Below are positions 50,829 through 59,243 of a stretch of 64,000 nt of DNA, piece after piece (within the stretch, counting starts at the first letter, position 1; every line of letters starts with the position of its first letter). The stretch comes from Desulfitobacterium sp038181555. Lineage in GTDB: Bacteria; Bacillota; Desulfitobacteriia; Desulfitobacteriales; Desulfitobacteriaceae. A program made the position numbers and the translations under genes. The DNA lies in the NCBI RefSeq assembly GCF_038181555.1, contig NZ_JBBWUA010000004.1, positions 1 to 64,000 on the forward strand, read 5' to 3'. Below the pieces are notes generated by a model. The model did not search any database, was not told the origin of the DNA, and saw only the letters and a program-made list of their open reading frames with translations.

Positions 50829-52217
50829 TTGAGCGAACTGATCTTATCCAGGTTACAGTTTGGGGTGACCACATCATATCACTTTTTATTTGTCCCGCTT
50901 ACCTTAGGATTATCAGTCCTGATTGCACTCATGGAGACTTGGTACGTGAAGACTGGTGATGAGACCTACAAGAAAATGACCAAGTTTTGGGGTAAGCTCT
51001 TCTTAATTAACTTTGCCATGGGTGTGGCTACCGGATTAGTTCAGGAATTCCAATTTGGGATGAACTGGTCTGAGTATTCGCGTTTTATGGGAGATATCTT
51101 CGGGGCACCCCTGGCTATTGAAGCACTTTTAGCATTTTTTATTGAATCGACTTTCTTAGGAGTTTGGATCTTTGGTTGGGATAAATTATCCAAGAAGGTC
51201 CATTTGTTGAGCATTTGGCTCGTCGCTATTGCCGGCAACTTATCAGCTTTGTGGATTCTGATTGCCAACTCTTTTATGCAAGAGCCGGTGGGTTATGTGC
51301 TTCGCAATGGTCGTGCGGAAATGGTCGATTTTTTGGCGGTAATAACCAATCCGCATGTTTTCTATCAATTTCCCCATACCGTGCTTAGTGGATTTACAAC
51401 AGCAGCCTTTTTCGTTCTAGGCATTAGCGCTTATCATCTTTTAAAGAAACAATATACAGATATTTTTCTGCGTTCTGCTAAGTTTGCCTTGGTATTCGGG
51501 ATTATCAGCGTTTTCGGTGTAACTGGTGTGGGCCACTCACAAGGCATGCATCTTGTAAAAGCGCAACCCATGAAAATGGCGGCAACAGAAGCCCATTGGG
51601 AGACAGAAGATCCTGCCGGATTAAACTTGCTGGCTATCGTGGACAACGAAAATAGAGAAAATAGTTTTGAGATCAAAGTACCGAGGATGCTCAGCTTTAT
51701 GTCCTACGGAACATTCAGTGGAGAAGTGAAAGGGATTAACGATTTGCAGGAGGATGCTGTCCAAAAGTATGGCGAGGGCAATTATATTCCTCCAGTCACT
51801 TCGCTCTTCTGGTCATTCCGCATCATGGTGGGTGTAGGTACTTTATTGGTTTTGGTTGTTCTAGTAGGTGCCTTTCTGTATAAGACGAAGCGATTCGCCA
51901 ATACTCATTGGTTCTTAAAACTTCTGCCGTGGATGATTCCCCTTCCATATCTTGCGAACCTAACTGGATGGTATATGGCGGAAGCGGGAAGACAGCCATG
52001 GATTGTGTATGGTTTACAGAAAACCGCTGACGGGGTTTCTACAGCAGTGTCAGCAGGCTATATCTGGACCAGCCTGATTGGATTTACTCTACTCTACGGT
52101 ATTTTGGCCATTGCTGATGTGTACCTAATCCTAAAATTTGTTAAACGGGGACCGGTTGAGGCTGAGGATGAAGATTCCTCCACAGATGTAGGGAAGGGGG
52201 CATCATTATGGACTTGA
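50829..52217 (+). CDS. cydA: Cytochrome bd quinol oxidase subunit I
   Basis: A 462-residue membrane subunit that binds hemes b558, b595 and d and oxidises quinol. SRLQFGVTTSYHFLFVPLTLG includes His18 (b595 ligand region), and FPHTVLSGFTTAAFFVLG includes a b558 His. VKGINDLQED marks a short Q-loop and GWYMAEAGRQPW is the conserved C-terminal motif. Start is TTG after GGGAGG. Cytochrome bd gives an anaerobe a high-affinity oxygen-removing oxidase, consistent with sodA. Confidence 0.95.
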   Translation: MSELILSRLQFGVTTSYHFLFVPLTLGLSVLIALMETWYVKTGDETYKKMTKFWGKLFLINFAMGVATGLVQEFQFGMNWSEYSRFMGDIFGAPLAIEALLAFFIESTFLGVWIFGWDKLSKKVHLLSIWLVAIAGNLSALWILIANSFMQEPVGYVLRNGRAEMVDFLAVITNPHVFYQFPHTVLSGFTTAAFFVLGISAYHLLKKQYTDIFLRSAKFALVFGIISVFGVTGVGHSQGMHLVKAQPMKMAATEAHWETEDPAGLNLLAIVDNENRENSFEIKVPRMLSFMSYGTFSGEVKGINDLQEDAVQKYGEGNYIPPVTSLFWSFRIMVGVGTLLVLVVLVGAFLYKTKRFANTHWFLKLLPWMIPLPYLANLTGWYMAEAGRQPWIVYGLQKTADGVSTAVSAGYIWTSLIGFTLLYGILAIADVYLILKFVKRGPVEAEDEDSSTDVGKGASLWT

Positions 52218-53212
52218 ATATTCTTTGGTTTATGCTAATTGCCGTTTTGTTTGTCGGTTTCTTCTTCTTAGAGGGCTTCGATTATGGCGTAGGGATTCTC
52301 CTCCCCTTTATGGGCAAAAATGATCCTGAACGAAGGGTTGTCATCAATACGATTGGGCCAGTCTGGGATGGTAACGAAGTTTGGTTGATTACTGCTGGCG
52401 GTGCAATATTTGCGGCTTTCCCCAACTGGTATGCCACACTTTTCAGTGGTTTTTACTTAGCCCTTTTCTTTATCCTAGTGGCTTTGATCATTCGCGGGGT
52501 AGCCTTTGAGTTTCGCAGTAGTGATCGCTCGCCACGTTGGCGTTCCACTTGGGATGGGGGGATTTTTATAGGAAGCCTCCTCAATGCTATTCTTTGGGGA
52601 GTGGCCGTTACCAATCTTCTCCGGGGTGTACCCATCAATGGGGAAATGCAATATGTGGGGACTTTCTTTGATTTGCTTTCACCTTACGCCCTGATTGGGG
52701 GGTTGACGACTCTTTGCTTATTTACTCAGCACGGGGCCCTCTATCTAACCTTAAAGACAGAGGGTGAGATGGTGCAACGTGCGTGGGGAATTGCCAAAAC
52801 CGTAAGCAGTTTGGCCTTAGTGGTTCTAGTGGTTCTGGCAGGTATGACTTATTTTCAGACCGATCTCTATGCAAGTTTTGGGGCCACCGTGGGAATTCTC
52901 GTCTGTGCTGTGGCCATGGTCGTGACTGTTGTGCTTACCTATCAGAAAAAGAGCGGTAAAGCATTTATCGCCAGCGGGTTGACCATTGCCTCCTTAGTGG
53001 TTTCTGTATTCCTAGGCCTTTTTCCAAGGGTCATGGTTTCCAGTTTGAATCCGGAATGGAGCTTGAATATCTATAATGCTTCTTCCAGTCCTTATACCTT
53101 AAAGATTATGACTATTGTGGCCTTAACTATGGTTCCAATCGTTTTAGCCTATCAGGCTTGGAGCTACTGGGTATTTAGAAAACGTGTGACAGCTAAAAAT
53201 GTTCACTATTGA
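52208..53212 (+). CDS. cydB: Cytochrome bd quinol oxidase subunit II
   Basis: A 334-residue subunit with nine predicted membrane helices. FFFLEGFDYGVGILLPF, GPVWDGNEVWLITAGGAIFAAFP and RGVAFEFRS are hallmarks. It overlaps cydA by ten bases and pairs with it. A hairpin separates it from cydD. Confidence 0.95.
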   Translation: MDLNILWFMLIAVLFVGFFFLEGFDYGVGILLPFMGKNDPERRVVINTIGPVWDGNEVWLITAGGAIFAAFPNWYATLFSGFYLALFFILVALIIRGVAFEFRSSDRSPRWRSTWDGGIFIGSLLNAILWGVAVTNLLRGVPINGEMQYVGTFFDLLSPYALIGGLTTLCLFTQHGALYLTLKTEGEMVQRAWGIAKTVSSLALVVLVVLAGMTYFQTDLYASFGATVGILVCAVAMVVTVVLTYQKKSGKAFIASGLTIASLVVSVFLGLFPRVMVSSLNPEWSLNIYNASSSPYTLKIMTIVALTMVPIVLAYQAWSYWVFRKRVTAKNVHY

Positions 53213-53244
53213 TTTGATAATACTATGATTAGCCAAGGGAGGAG

Positions 53245-53274
53245 GGGGCAAGTTAGTCTTGCCCCTTTATATTT
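53245..53274 (+). terminator. Hairpin between cydB and cydD
   Basis: GGGGCAAG pairs with CTTGCCCC around a five-base loop and is followed by TTTATATTT, so it can act as a partial terminator. The cydD Shine-Dalgarno-like AAGGGAGG (53235-53242) is just before the stem and the ATG nine bases after it. Confidence 0.65.
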
Positions 53275-55050
53275 ATGATTGATAAGCGATTGATGAGGGA
53301 AGCAACACAGGTTAAAGGTCATCTTATGGGAGCGATAGCCCTAGGGGTAGGAATCGCTTTTTTGGCGATTGTTCAAGCCTATTTTTTATCCCAGATCATC
53401 GCTCAAGTCTTTTTGGAAGATGTCGCTTTTGCTCAAGTGAAGGGGTTAGTACTGGGAATTTTAGGCATCATTGGCATGAGGGCGATTTTCCAGTATTTCA
53501 GTGAAGTCATGGCCCGTGAGGCTGCTATCCGAGTAAAAGAAGGGATGAGGAAGCAATTATTGCAGAAAATTATCTTCCTTGGCCCCGTGTACGTTCGTGG
53601 CGAACGGGCGGGTGAACTACTTAATACCGCAGTAGAAGGCATCGAGTCCTTAGATGATTATTTTGCTCGCTATATACCACAGCTCATTCTCGCTTTGGTC
53701 GTACCTATCATGACGTTAGCCTTCGTCATTCCGAGAGACTACTCATCTGCTCTTGTCTTAATAGTCACTGGTCCCCTCATCCCTTTCTTTATGCTCTTAA
53801 TTGGTAAACTAGCTGAAAAAAAGTCGTTACGACAATGGCAAGGCCTAAGTCGCATGAGCGCACATTTTCTTGATATGCTACAAGGTTTAGCAACACTGAA
53901 AGTGTTCAATCGGAGTAAGGCTCAAGCCAAAGTCATTGGACGTGTCAGTGAAGCCTTTCGGAGAAGTACCTTAAGTGTAATGCAAGTTGCGTTCCTCTCA
54001 GCTTTTGTACTGGAATTCATGGGAATGATCAGCACGGCGATCATCGCAGTCGCTTTAGGTATACGGTTGATCAATGGGACCATTCCTTATTCGGAAGCAC
54101 TCTTTATTTTGATTCTCGCACCAGAATTTTATTTGCCTTTGAGAACCTTAGGATTGTATTTTCATGCCAGACTCTCCGGGACTAATGCGGCTAATCGGAT
54201 TTATGATGTCCTCGAGCTAGAGAGTGGATTCGATGAAAAAGGCACATCACAGGCAGGACTCCAAGAGTTAGTGACCAAAATCGATCAAGAGAGGTTTGAG
54301 GTCGGCAAGGGGAATCCTTGGCTTAGATTTAACCAGGTGGAACTTTGTTATGAAAAAGATGGAGAAAAGGCCTTGGAGAATATCCATTTTGATGTTCAAT
54401 GGGGTGAACACATAGCGCTTATCGGACCAAGTGGTGCAGGTAAAAGCTCGATCCTCCAGATATTACTACGCTTCGTAAAGCCAACAGGGGGCGAGGTGTG
54501 GGTTAATGGCATAGACATAGAGGCCTTTTCCGCTGAAGATTGGCGAGGGATGTTGTCATATGTTCCTCAGAAACCGTGTCTTTTTGCCGGATCTATTATG
54601 GAAAATCTTCGCTTTGGCCGAGCCGACGCCACATTTGAAGAGGTGGTCAAGGCCGCACAGCAGGCTAAGGCTCATGAATTCATTCTATGCCTCCCACAGG
54701 GTTATGAAACTCTCATCGGCGAAGGCGGAGTACGGCTAAGCGGGGGACAAGCTCAGCGGTTAGCCATAGCGAGGGCCTTCCTTAAGGATGCCCCACTGCT
54801 ATTATTAGATGAAATCACCAACGCTCTCGACACTGAAAATGAGAAAGATTTGCTGTTAGCATTAGAAGACTTAGGCCGGGGCAGGACGGTCATCTTTACT
54901 ACTCATCGGATGCAGACTACGCTTCGAGCAGATAGAATCATCGTTCTTGATGAGGGGAGAATTATCGAGCAAGGTTCTCCCCAAGATTTAATGGAGACAG
55001 CAGGAATATACTCGCGTTTCCTAAGGACCTATCGGAGGGAAGAGGAATGA
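53275..55050 (+). CDS. cydD: CydD subunit of the CydDC thiol ABC exporter
   Basis: A 591-residue half-transporter: six-helix type I membrane domain and an ATPase with Walker A GPSGAGKSS, signature LSGGQAQR and Walker B LLLLDEITNALD. CydDC exports cysteine/glutathione-type thiols and is required for cytochrome bd assembly. Order cydABDC supports the name. No ribosome site is within normal distance of the ATG; the hairpin upstream may bring one close. Confidence 0.92.
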   Translation: MIDKRLMREATQVKGHLMGAIALGVGIAFLAIVQAYFLSQIIAQVFLEDVAFAQVKGLVLGILGIIGMRAIFQYFSEVMAREAAIRVKEGMRKQLLQKIIFLGPVYVRGERAGELLNTAVEGIESLDDYFARYIPQLILALVVPIMTLAFVIPRDYSSALVLIVTGPLIPFFMLLIGKLAEKKSLRQWQGLSRMSAHFLDMLQGLATLKVFNRSKAQAKVIGRVSEAFRRSTLSVMQVAFLSAFVLEFMGMISTAIIAVALGIRLINGTIPYSEALFILILAPEFYLPLRTLGLYFHARLSGTNAANRIYDVLELESGFDEKGTSQAGLQELVTKIDQERFEVGKGNPWLRFNQVELCYEKDGEKALENIHFDVQWGEHIALIGPSGAGKSSILQILLRFVKPTGGEVWVNGIDIEAFSAEDWRGMLSYVPQKPCLFAGSIMENLRFGRADATFEEVVKAAQQAKAHEFILCLPQGYETLIGEGGVRLSGGQAQRLAIARAFLKDAPLLLLDEITNALDTENEKDLLLALEDLGRGRTVIFTTHRMQTTLRADRIIVLDEGRIIEQGSPQDLMETAGIYSRFLRTYRREEE

Positions 55051-56822
55051 AGAATCTAGCATGGATCATCAAAGAAATCATTCCCTTTTGGCCTCGAGTT
55101 TGCCTAGCGCTTCTGCTTAGTGCTCTCACGGTCACGAGCCATATCGGTTTAATGGCGACCTCATCTTATCTGTTGGCGCGAGCAGCTCTTCATCCCCCTC
55201 TTATGGATTTGATGGTGACGATTGTGGGTGTTCGCTTCTTTGGCATATCTCGAGCGGTTTTTCGCTATTTTGAACGTTTGGTCTCTCACGATGTGACCTT
55301 TCGTGTTTTAAGTCGGATTCGGGTCATCGTCTACGAAGGCGTCGAGCCCTTGATTCCCGCTTATTTAAAGGATCTACGGAAGGGAGATTTGCTTAGTCGT
55401 ATCGTCGGTGACGTGGAAGTTCAGCAAAATCTATTTTTACGGGTGCTTGCTCCACCTCTTGTAGCAGTGTTGGTTTTGCTTGGGTATGGGGGATTTCTTG
55501 CCAACATTGACTTAGGGTTTGCCTATGTTTTAGCGGCTGCTTTTTTAGCATCAGGTGTGGCCTTGCCTTTACTGATTCGGGCGTTAGCGCGGGGTATTGG
55601 TCAAAGAAAGGTTCAAGCCAAGGCCAAGATGCACATATATATTTTAGATATGTTACAAGGGATGCCGGAGATGTTAGCTTTTGGACAGAGCAAGGCGATG
55701 GGGCAGCGAATTCAGAAGACACAGAGTGAACTGAGCCAGGCGGATCGGCAAATGGCCCGTGTGACAGGAATCTCTAATGCATTGATGGGGATGGTAGCGA
55801 ATTTAGGGATGTTGGCTGTTTTGGTACTGGGAATAGTTTACGTAGACAAGGGGCAGCTTGATGGAGTTTTGTTAGGGATGCTAGCATTAGGGGTTTTAAG
55901 TAGTTTTGAAGCGGTGTCACCCCTGCCTGTCAGCCAGCATTATTTAGAAGAAAACATTGCGGCAGGGCAACGACTGAAGAATCTAGTGGATGAAGGTAAA
56001 AAGGTGCTTGAACTGGATGCTGATGAAAATCGACGATCCAAGCAGTATGCTGAGGCAGATTCTAGGCAGAGTCCCGCTATCGAATTTAGCAATGTTAGTT
56101 TTCAGTATCATGCAGATGAGCCTCAGGTCTTACAAAATCTATCCTTTGAAATTCCAGTAGGTAGTAGGGTAGCTGTTGTTGGCCCTAACGGTGCAGGGAA
56201 AAGCAGTGTTGTTAATCTCTTGCTACGGTTCTGGGAGCCTGATTCAGGGGAGATTCGCTTAAACGGGGTAAATATTCAAGAATTATGCTCCCAGGAGGTT
56301 AGAGCGAGGATAGGTGTAGTAACCCAAAAGCCCCACCTTTTTCACGCTACCATTAAAGAAAATTTGTTGTTGGCAAAGCCTGAGGCCACTGATGAAGAAA
56401 TTCATGAGGCAGCTCGTCAGGCGAAGATTCATGAGTTTATTCTTTCCCTCCCGCAAGGTTATGACTGCCTGATTGGGGAAGAAGGAATGAAGCTATCTGG
56501 TGGACAGCAGCAGCGGTTATCCATTGCCCGTGTCTTATTAAAAGATGTTTCAATTCTTATATTTGATGAAGCAACGAAGGGGCTAGACCCTATCACTGAG
56601 CAGGAGCTTATACAGGAGTTATTCGCTTTACTAGAGGGAAGAACCCTTATTATGATTACTCATAATTTGGAATTAACCAAAGACATGGATGATATACTAG
56701 TGTTGGATAAAGGCAGAGCTGTCGAAAGAGGTAAACATCATGACCTTATGCTTAGAGAGGGTCAGTATCGACATTCATGGGATGAGGGATATATGCAAAA
56801 AGTTTTGTTCACAAATACTTAG
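55047..56822 (+). CDS. cydC: CydC subunit of the CydDC thiol ABC exporter
   Basis: A 591-residue partner half-transporter. The membrane domain contains SRAVFRYFERLVSHDVTFRVL, a typical CydC motif, and the ATPase has GPNGAGKSS, LSGGQQQRLSIARVLL and ILIFDEATKGLDP. The ATG overlaps the cydD stop by four bases, so the heterodimer is translated in a coupled way. It ends the cyd operon. Confidence 0.93.
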   Translation: MKNLAWIIKEIIPFWPRVCLALLLSALTVTSHIGLMATSSYLLARAALHPPLMDLMVTIVGVRFFGISRAVFRYFERLVSHDVTFRVLSRIRVIVYEGVEPLIPAYLKDLRKGDLLSRIVGDVEVQQNLFLRVLAPPLVAVLVLLGYGGFLANIDLGFAYVLAAAFLASGVALPLLIRALARGIGQRKVQAKAKMHIYILDMLQGMPEMLAFGQSKAMGQRIQKTQSELSQADRQMARVTGISNALMGMVANLGMLAVLVLGIVYVDKGQLDGVLLGMLALGVLSSFEAVSPLPVSQHYLEENIAAGQRLKNLVDEGKKVLELDADENRRSKQYAEADSRQSPAIEFSNVSFQYHADEPQVLQNLSFEIPVGSRVAVVGPNGAGKSSVVNLLLRFWEPDSGEIRLNGVNIQELCSQEVRARIGVVTQKPHLFHATIKENLLLAKPEATDEEIHEAARQAKIHEFILSLPQGYDCLIGEEGMKLSGGQQQRLSIARVLLKDVSILIFDEATKGLDPITEQELIQELFALLEGRTLIMITHNLELTKDMDDILVLDKGRAVERGKHHDLMLREGQYRHSWDEGYMQKVLFTNT

Positions 56823-56918
56823 CATATGTTATTTGTCATAATCAATTTTATGGTATTATTATAATTGTGAATTTCAATAAAGGTTGGGTTAATCTGCCCA
56901 TAAATTAAGGAGGAGAAA

Positions 56919-58319
56919 ATGGAACAATCTATAGGTACGATGTTACCTCTCTACTCTGTCCTTCCTTTTGTCGGCATGTTGCTGTCCATTGCCCTCGGTC
57001 CAGTTTTATTTCCAAAATTATGGCATCATCACTTTGGCAAGGTATCAGCAGGTTGGGCAGCTCTATTAGCTATACCCTTGATTATTGCTTATGGAAAATT
57101 AGGCGTAGATGAGTTGCTGCATCTGCTGATTATCGACTATATTCCTTTCATCATCCTGATCGGTTCGTTGTTTACAGTGGGTGGTGGTATTTTAGTCCGT
57201 ACCACTTTAAAAGGTACGACTTGGGTTAATGCAGGATTCTTGACGGTTGGGGCAATCATTGCTTCTTGGATGGGGACCACTGGAGCGGCAATGCTTTTAA
57301 TTCGACCTTTTTTACGTGTGAATAAAGACCGTAAATATAGAGCGTTTATGGTTGTGTTTTTTATCTTTATGGTAGCAAACGTGGGAGGAGCTCTGACCCC
57401 GTTGGGCGATCCTCCTTTATTTCTCGGCTTCTTACATGGAGTCCCCTTCTTTTGGACTTTACGACTCATCGTTCCAATGGCTGTTGTATTACTTGGCCTT
57501 CTCTTAACTTATATTGCCTTTGATAAATACTATCTCGCTAAGGAACAAAAGGAAGGAAGTTTAGGTTTAGTATCTTCTAATGGGGAGAGGATTGAATCCC
57601 AATCTATCTCAGCAAGTACTGCGAAAGGCAAGAAATTAGAAATATTGGGTTCTCAGAACTTTGTCCTTTTGGCGGTTATTATTGGTGTTATTCTTTTTAG
57701 TGGCTATGTAAAGATGAGCGAAGTATCCCTGTTGGGTGTTCACGTTGGTTGGCAAGATATCATTCGCAATCTTGCCTTAGTAGTTATTATTGTCATTTCG
57801 ATGAAAATCACCCCGAAAGCTGTGCGTGAGGAAAATGAATATTCTTGGGGTCCTATTTTAGAGATTGTTTATCTCTTCTTCGGTATCTTTGTGACCATGG
57901 CCCCCGTTCTTGCTATTTTGAAAGCCGGTGAATCCGGAGCTTTGTCTTTCATTACGGCTGCGGTGGAAGAACCTGCCCAGTACTTCTGGATTACCGGTGC
58001 TTTATCGAGCTTCCTCGACAATGCGCCTACCTACTTGACCTTCTTTAGCACTGCGTTAGGACAATTCTATCCCGGTATGTCTGAAGCCCCAGCGGTAGCT
58101 CAGTTCTTGATCGATCAACCGATCTACCTCATGGCGATTTCTGCCGGTTCTGTGTTTTTTGGAGCAGTTACGTATATTGGTAACGCCCCCAACTTTATGG
58201 TCCGTTCCATCGCTGAGGAATCTGGTGTGAAGATGCCTAGTTTTTTTGGGTATATGGCCTATAGCATTTGCATTTTGTTACCACTCTTTGCCCTCGTAAC
58301 TTGGTTATTCTTCATCTAA
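56919..58319 (+). CDS. Sodium:proton antiporter / ion-transporter superfamily protein (NhaD/CitMHS type)
   Basis: A 466-residue membrane protein with about 12 helices. SWMGTTGAAMLLIRPFLRVN, NVGGALTPLGDPPLFLGFLHG and the second-half LSSFLDNAPTYLTFFSTALG are the paired re-entrant motifs of the NhaD and CitMHS group. Substrate is probably sodium/proton, but an organic anion cannot be excluded. GGAGG is seven bases before the ATG. It is monocistronic and ends at a shared terminator. Confidence 0.85.
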   Translation: MEQSIGTMLPLYSVLPFVGMLLSIALGPVLFPKLWHHHFGKVSAGWAALLAIPLIIAYGKLGVDELLHLLIIDYIPFIILIGSLFTVGGGILVRTTLKGTTWVNAGFLTVGAIIASWMGTTGAAMLLIRPFLRVNKDRKYRAFMVVFFIFMVANVGGALTPLGDPPLFLGFLHGVPFFWTLRLIVPMAVVLLGLLLTYIAFDKYYLAKEQKEGSLGLVSSNGERIESQSISASTAKGKKLEILGSQNFVLLAVIIGVILFSGYVKMSEVSLLGVHVGWQDIIRNLALVVIIVISMKITPKAVREENEYSWGPILEIVYLFFGIFVTMAPVLAILKAGESGALSFITAAVEEPAQYFWITGALSSFLDNAPTYLTFFSTALGQFYPGMSEAPAVAQFLIDQPIYLMAISAGSVFFGAVTYIGNAPNFMVRSIAEESGVKMPSFFGYMAYSICILLPLFALVTWLFFI

Positions 58320-58363
58320 TTCGATAGCACTGGGTGAGCTATTCTGAATCAATGTGACAATAA

Positions 58364-58407
58364 AAAAGTACTCTCTAGCTGTTTTGAACCGCTACGAGAG
58401 TACTTTT
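58364..58407. terminator. Bidirectional terminator
   Basis: AAAAGTACTCTC and GAGAGTACTTTT pair perfectly around a 20-base loop, with A-rich and T-rich flanks. It serves the antiporter on the plus strand and the next gene on the minus strand. Confidence 0.92.
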
Positions 58408-58425
58408 AATTTTCGCTTTTGTTGC

Positions 58426-58977
58426 CTAGAGCAGACTTTGGAGATTCGAGAATGCAACGGGATCCTCTTCGAGTATATCGTTGATTCGCCAAGCTCCATC
58501 TTCTTTTTTAAGTTCTAAAGTCGTGCTATAACGGTTCAAGGTTTCTACTTCATGAGTCAAAACTTTGGCTTTAAATTGCAACTTAATTATTCCGGCATCA
58601 GGTGCAGTTTTCTCGACCCCCATGATGAAGGCACTTACTACTGAGGATTCCGCTTGCACAGCTTTGGCTGCGGTAAAGCTTTTTTCGAGAGAGATAGCGT
58701 AAGTTAGTTGATAATTCTTGGTTAAGAGGGGAAGGAGGCTTTGGCCAGCTTGCATATAATTGTCCAAAGTATACGTGTAATACCCGTTGGTAAAATCTAG
58801 AGCTAGAGTTTCCATTTCTTTGCGTTCAGCTGGGTCAATCTCATGGCTTAAGTTGGAAGCTAATACAGGCTGCGCAGGGGAGCTGAGATTAGAGGCTGCA
58901 GAAAATTCAGGAATCCAATGTCCAAGAAGAAATAGAGTTGCTAAGGCAACAGAAAAAAACCAAATACTGCGATTCAT
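58426..58977 (-). CDS. Secreted or membrane-anchored protein of unknown function
   Basis: A 183-residue protein with an N-terminal membrane anchor or signal (SIWFFSVALATLFLLGHW), a short linker, and a domain of about 130 residues with a helix-rich start and a beta-rich end (IKLQFKAKVLTHEVETL, YSTTLELKKEDGAWRINDI). The closing pattern, a sheet ending in DGAWRINDIL, is typical of NTF2-like extracellular domains. No closer family recognised. It is convergent with the antiporter gene. Confidence 0.65.
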   Translation of the reverse strand: MNRSIWFFSVALATLFLLGHWIPEFSAASNLSSPAQPVLASNLSHEIDPAERKEMETLALDFTNGYYTYTLDNYMQAGQSLLPLLTKNYQLTYAISLEKSFTAAKAVQAESSVVSAFIMGVEKTAPDAGIIKLQFKAKVLTHEVETLNRYSTTLELKKEDGAWRINDILEEDPVAFSNLQSLL

Positions 58978-59243
58978 ATTCTTCTTACCTCCTGTCGCGT
59001 TTGTTCTTTCCTTATTTATTCTGCATTAATTTGAGATTCCCTTCTGAGAATTAAAAATGTTTAGAAAAGTGTACTAATTAGAAATTGGATTTATTGGACA
59101 TTATTGGTTCAATAGTTGGTATATTTTAGAGAGGATTACAAATATCTTATTAAAAGAATATTTCACACGTCATATCTAAGCAGGATTTTGCGTCTATTAT
59201 GGCAAATGAGGTTTATAAAGACAATGAAAGAAGGGAATGGAAT

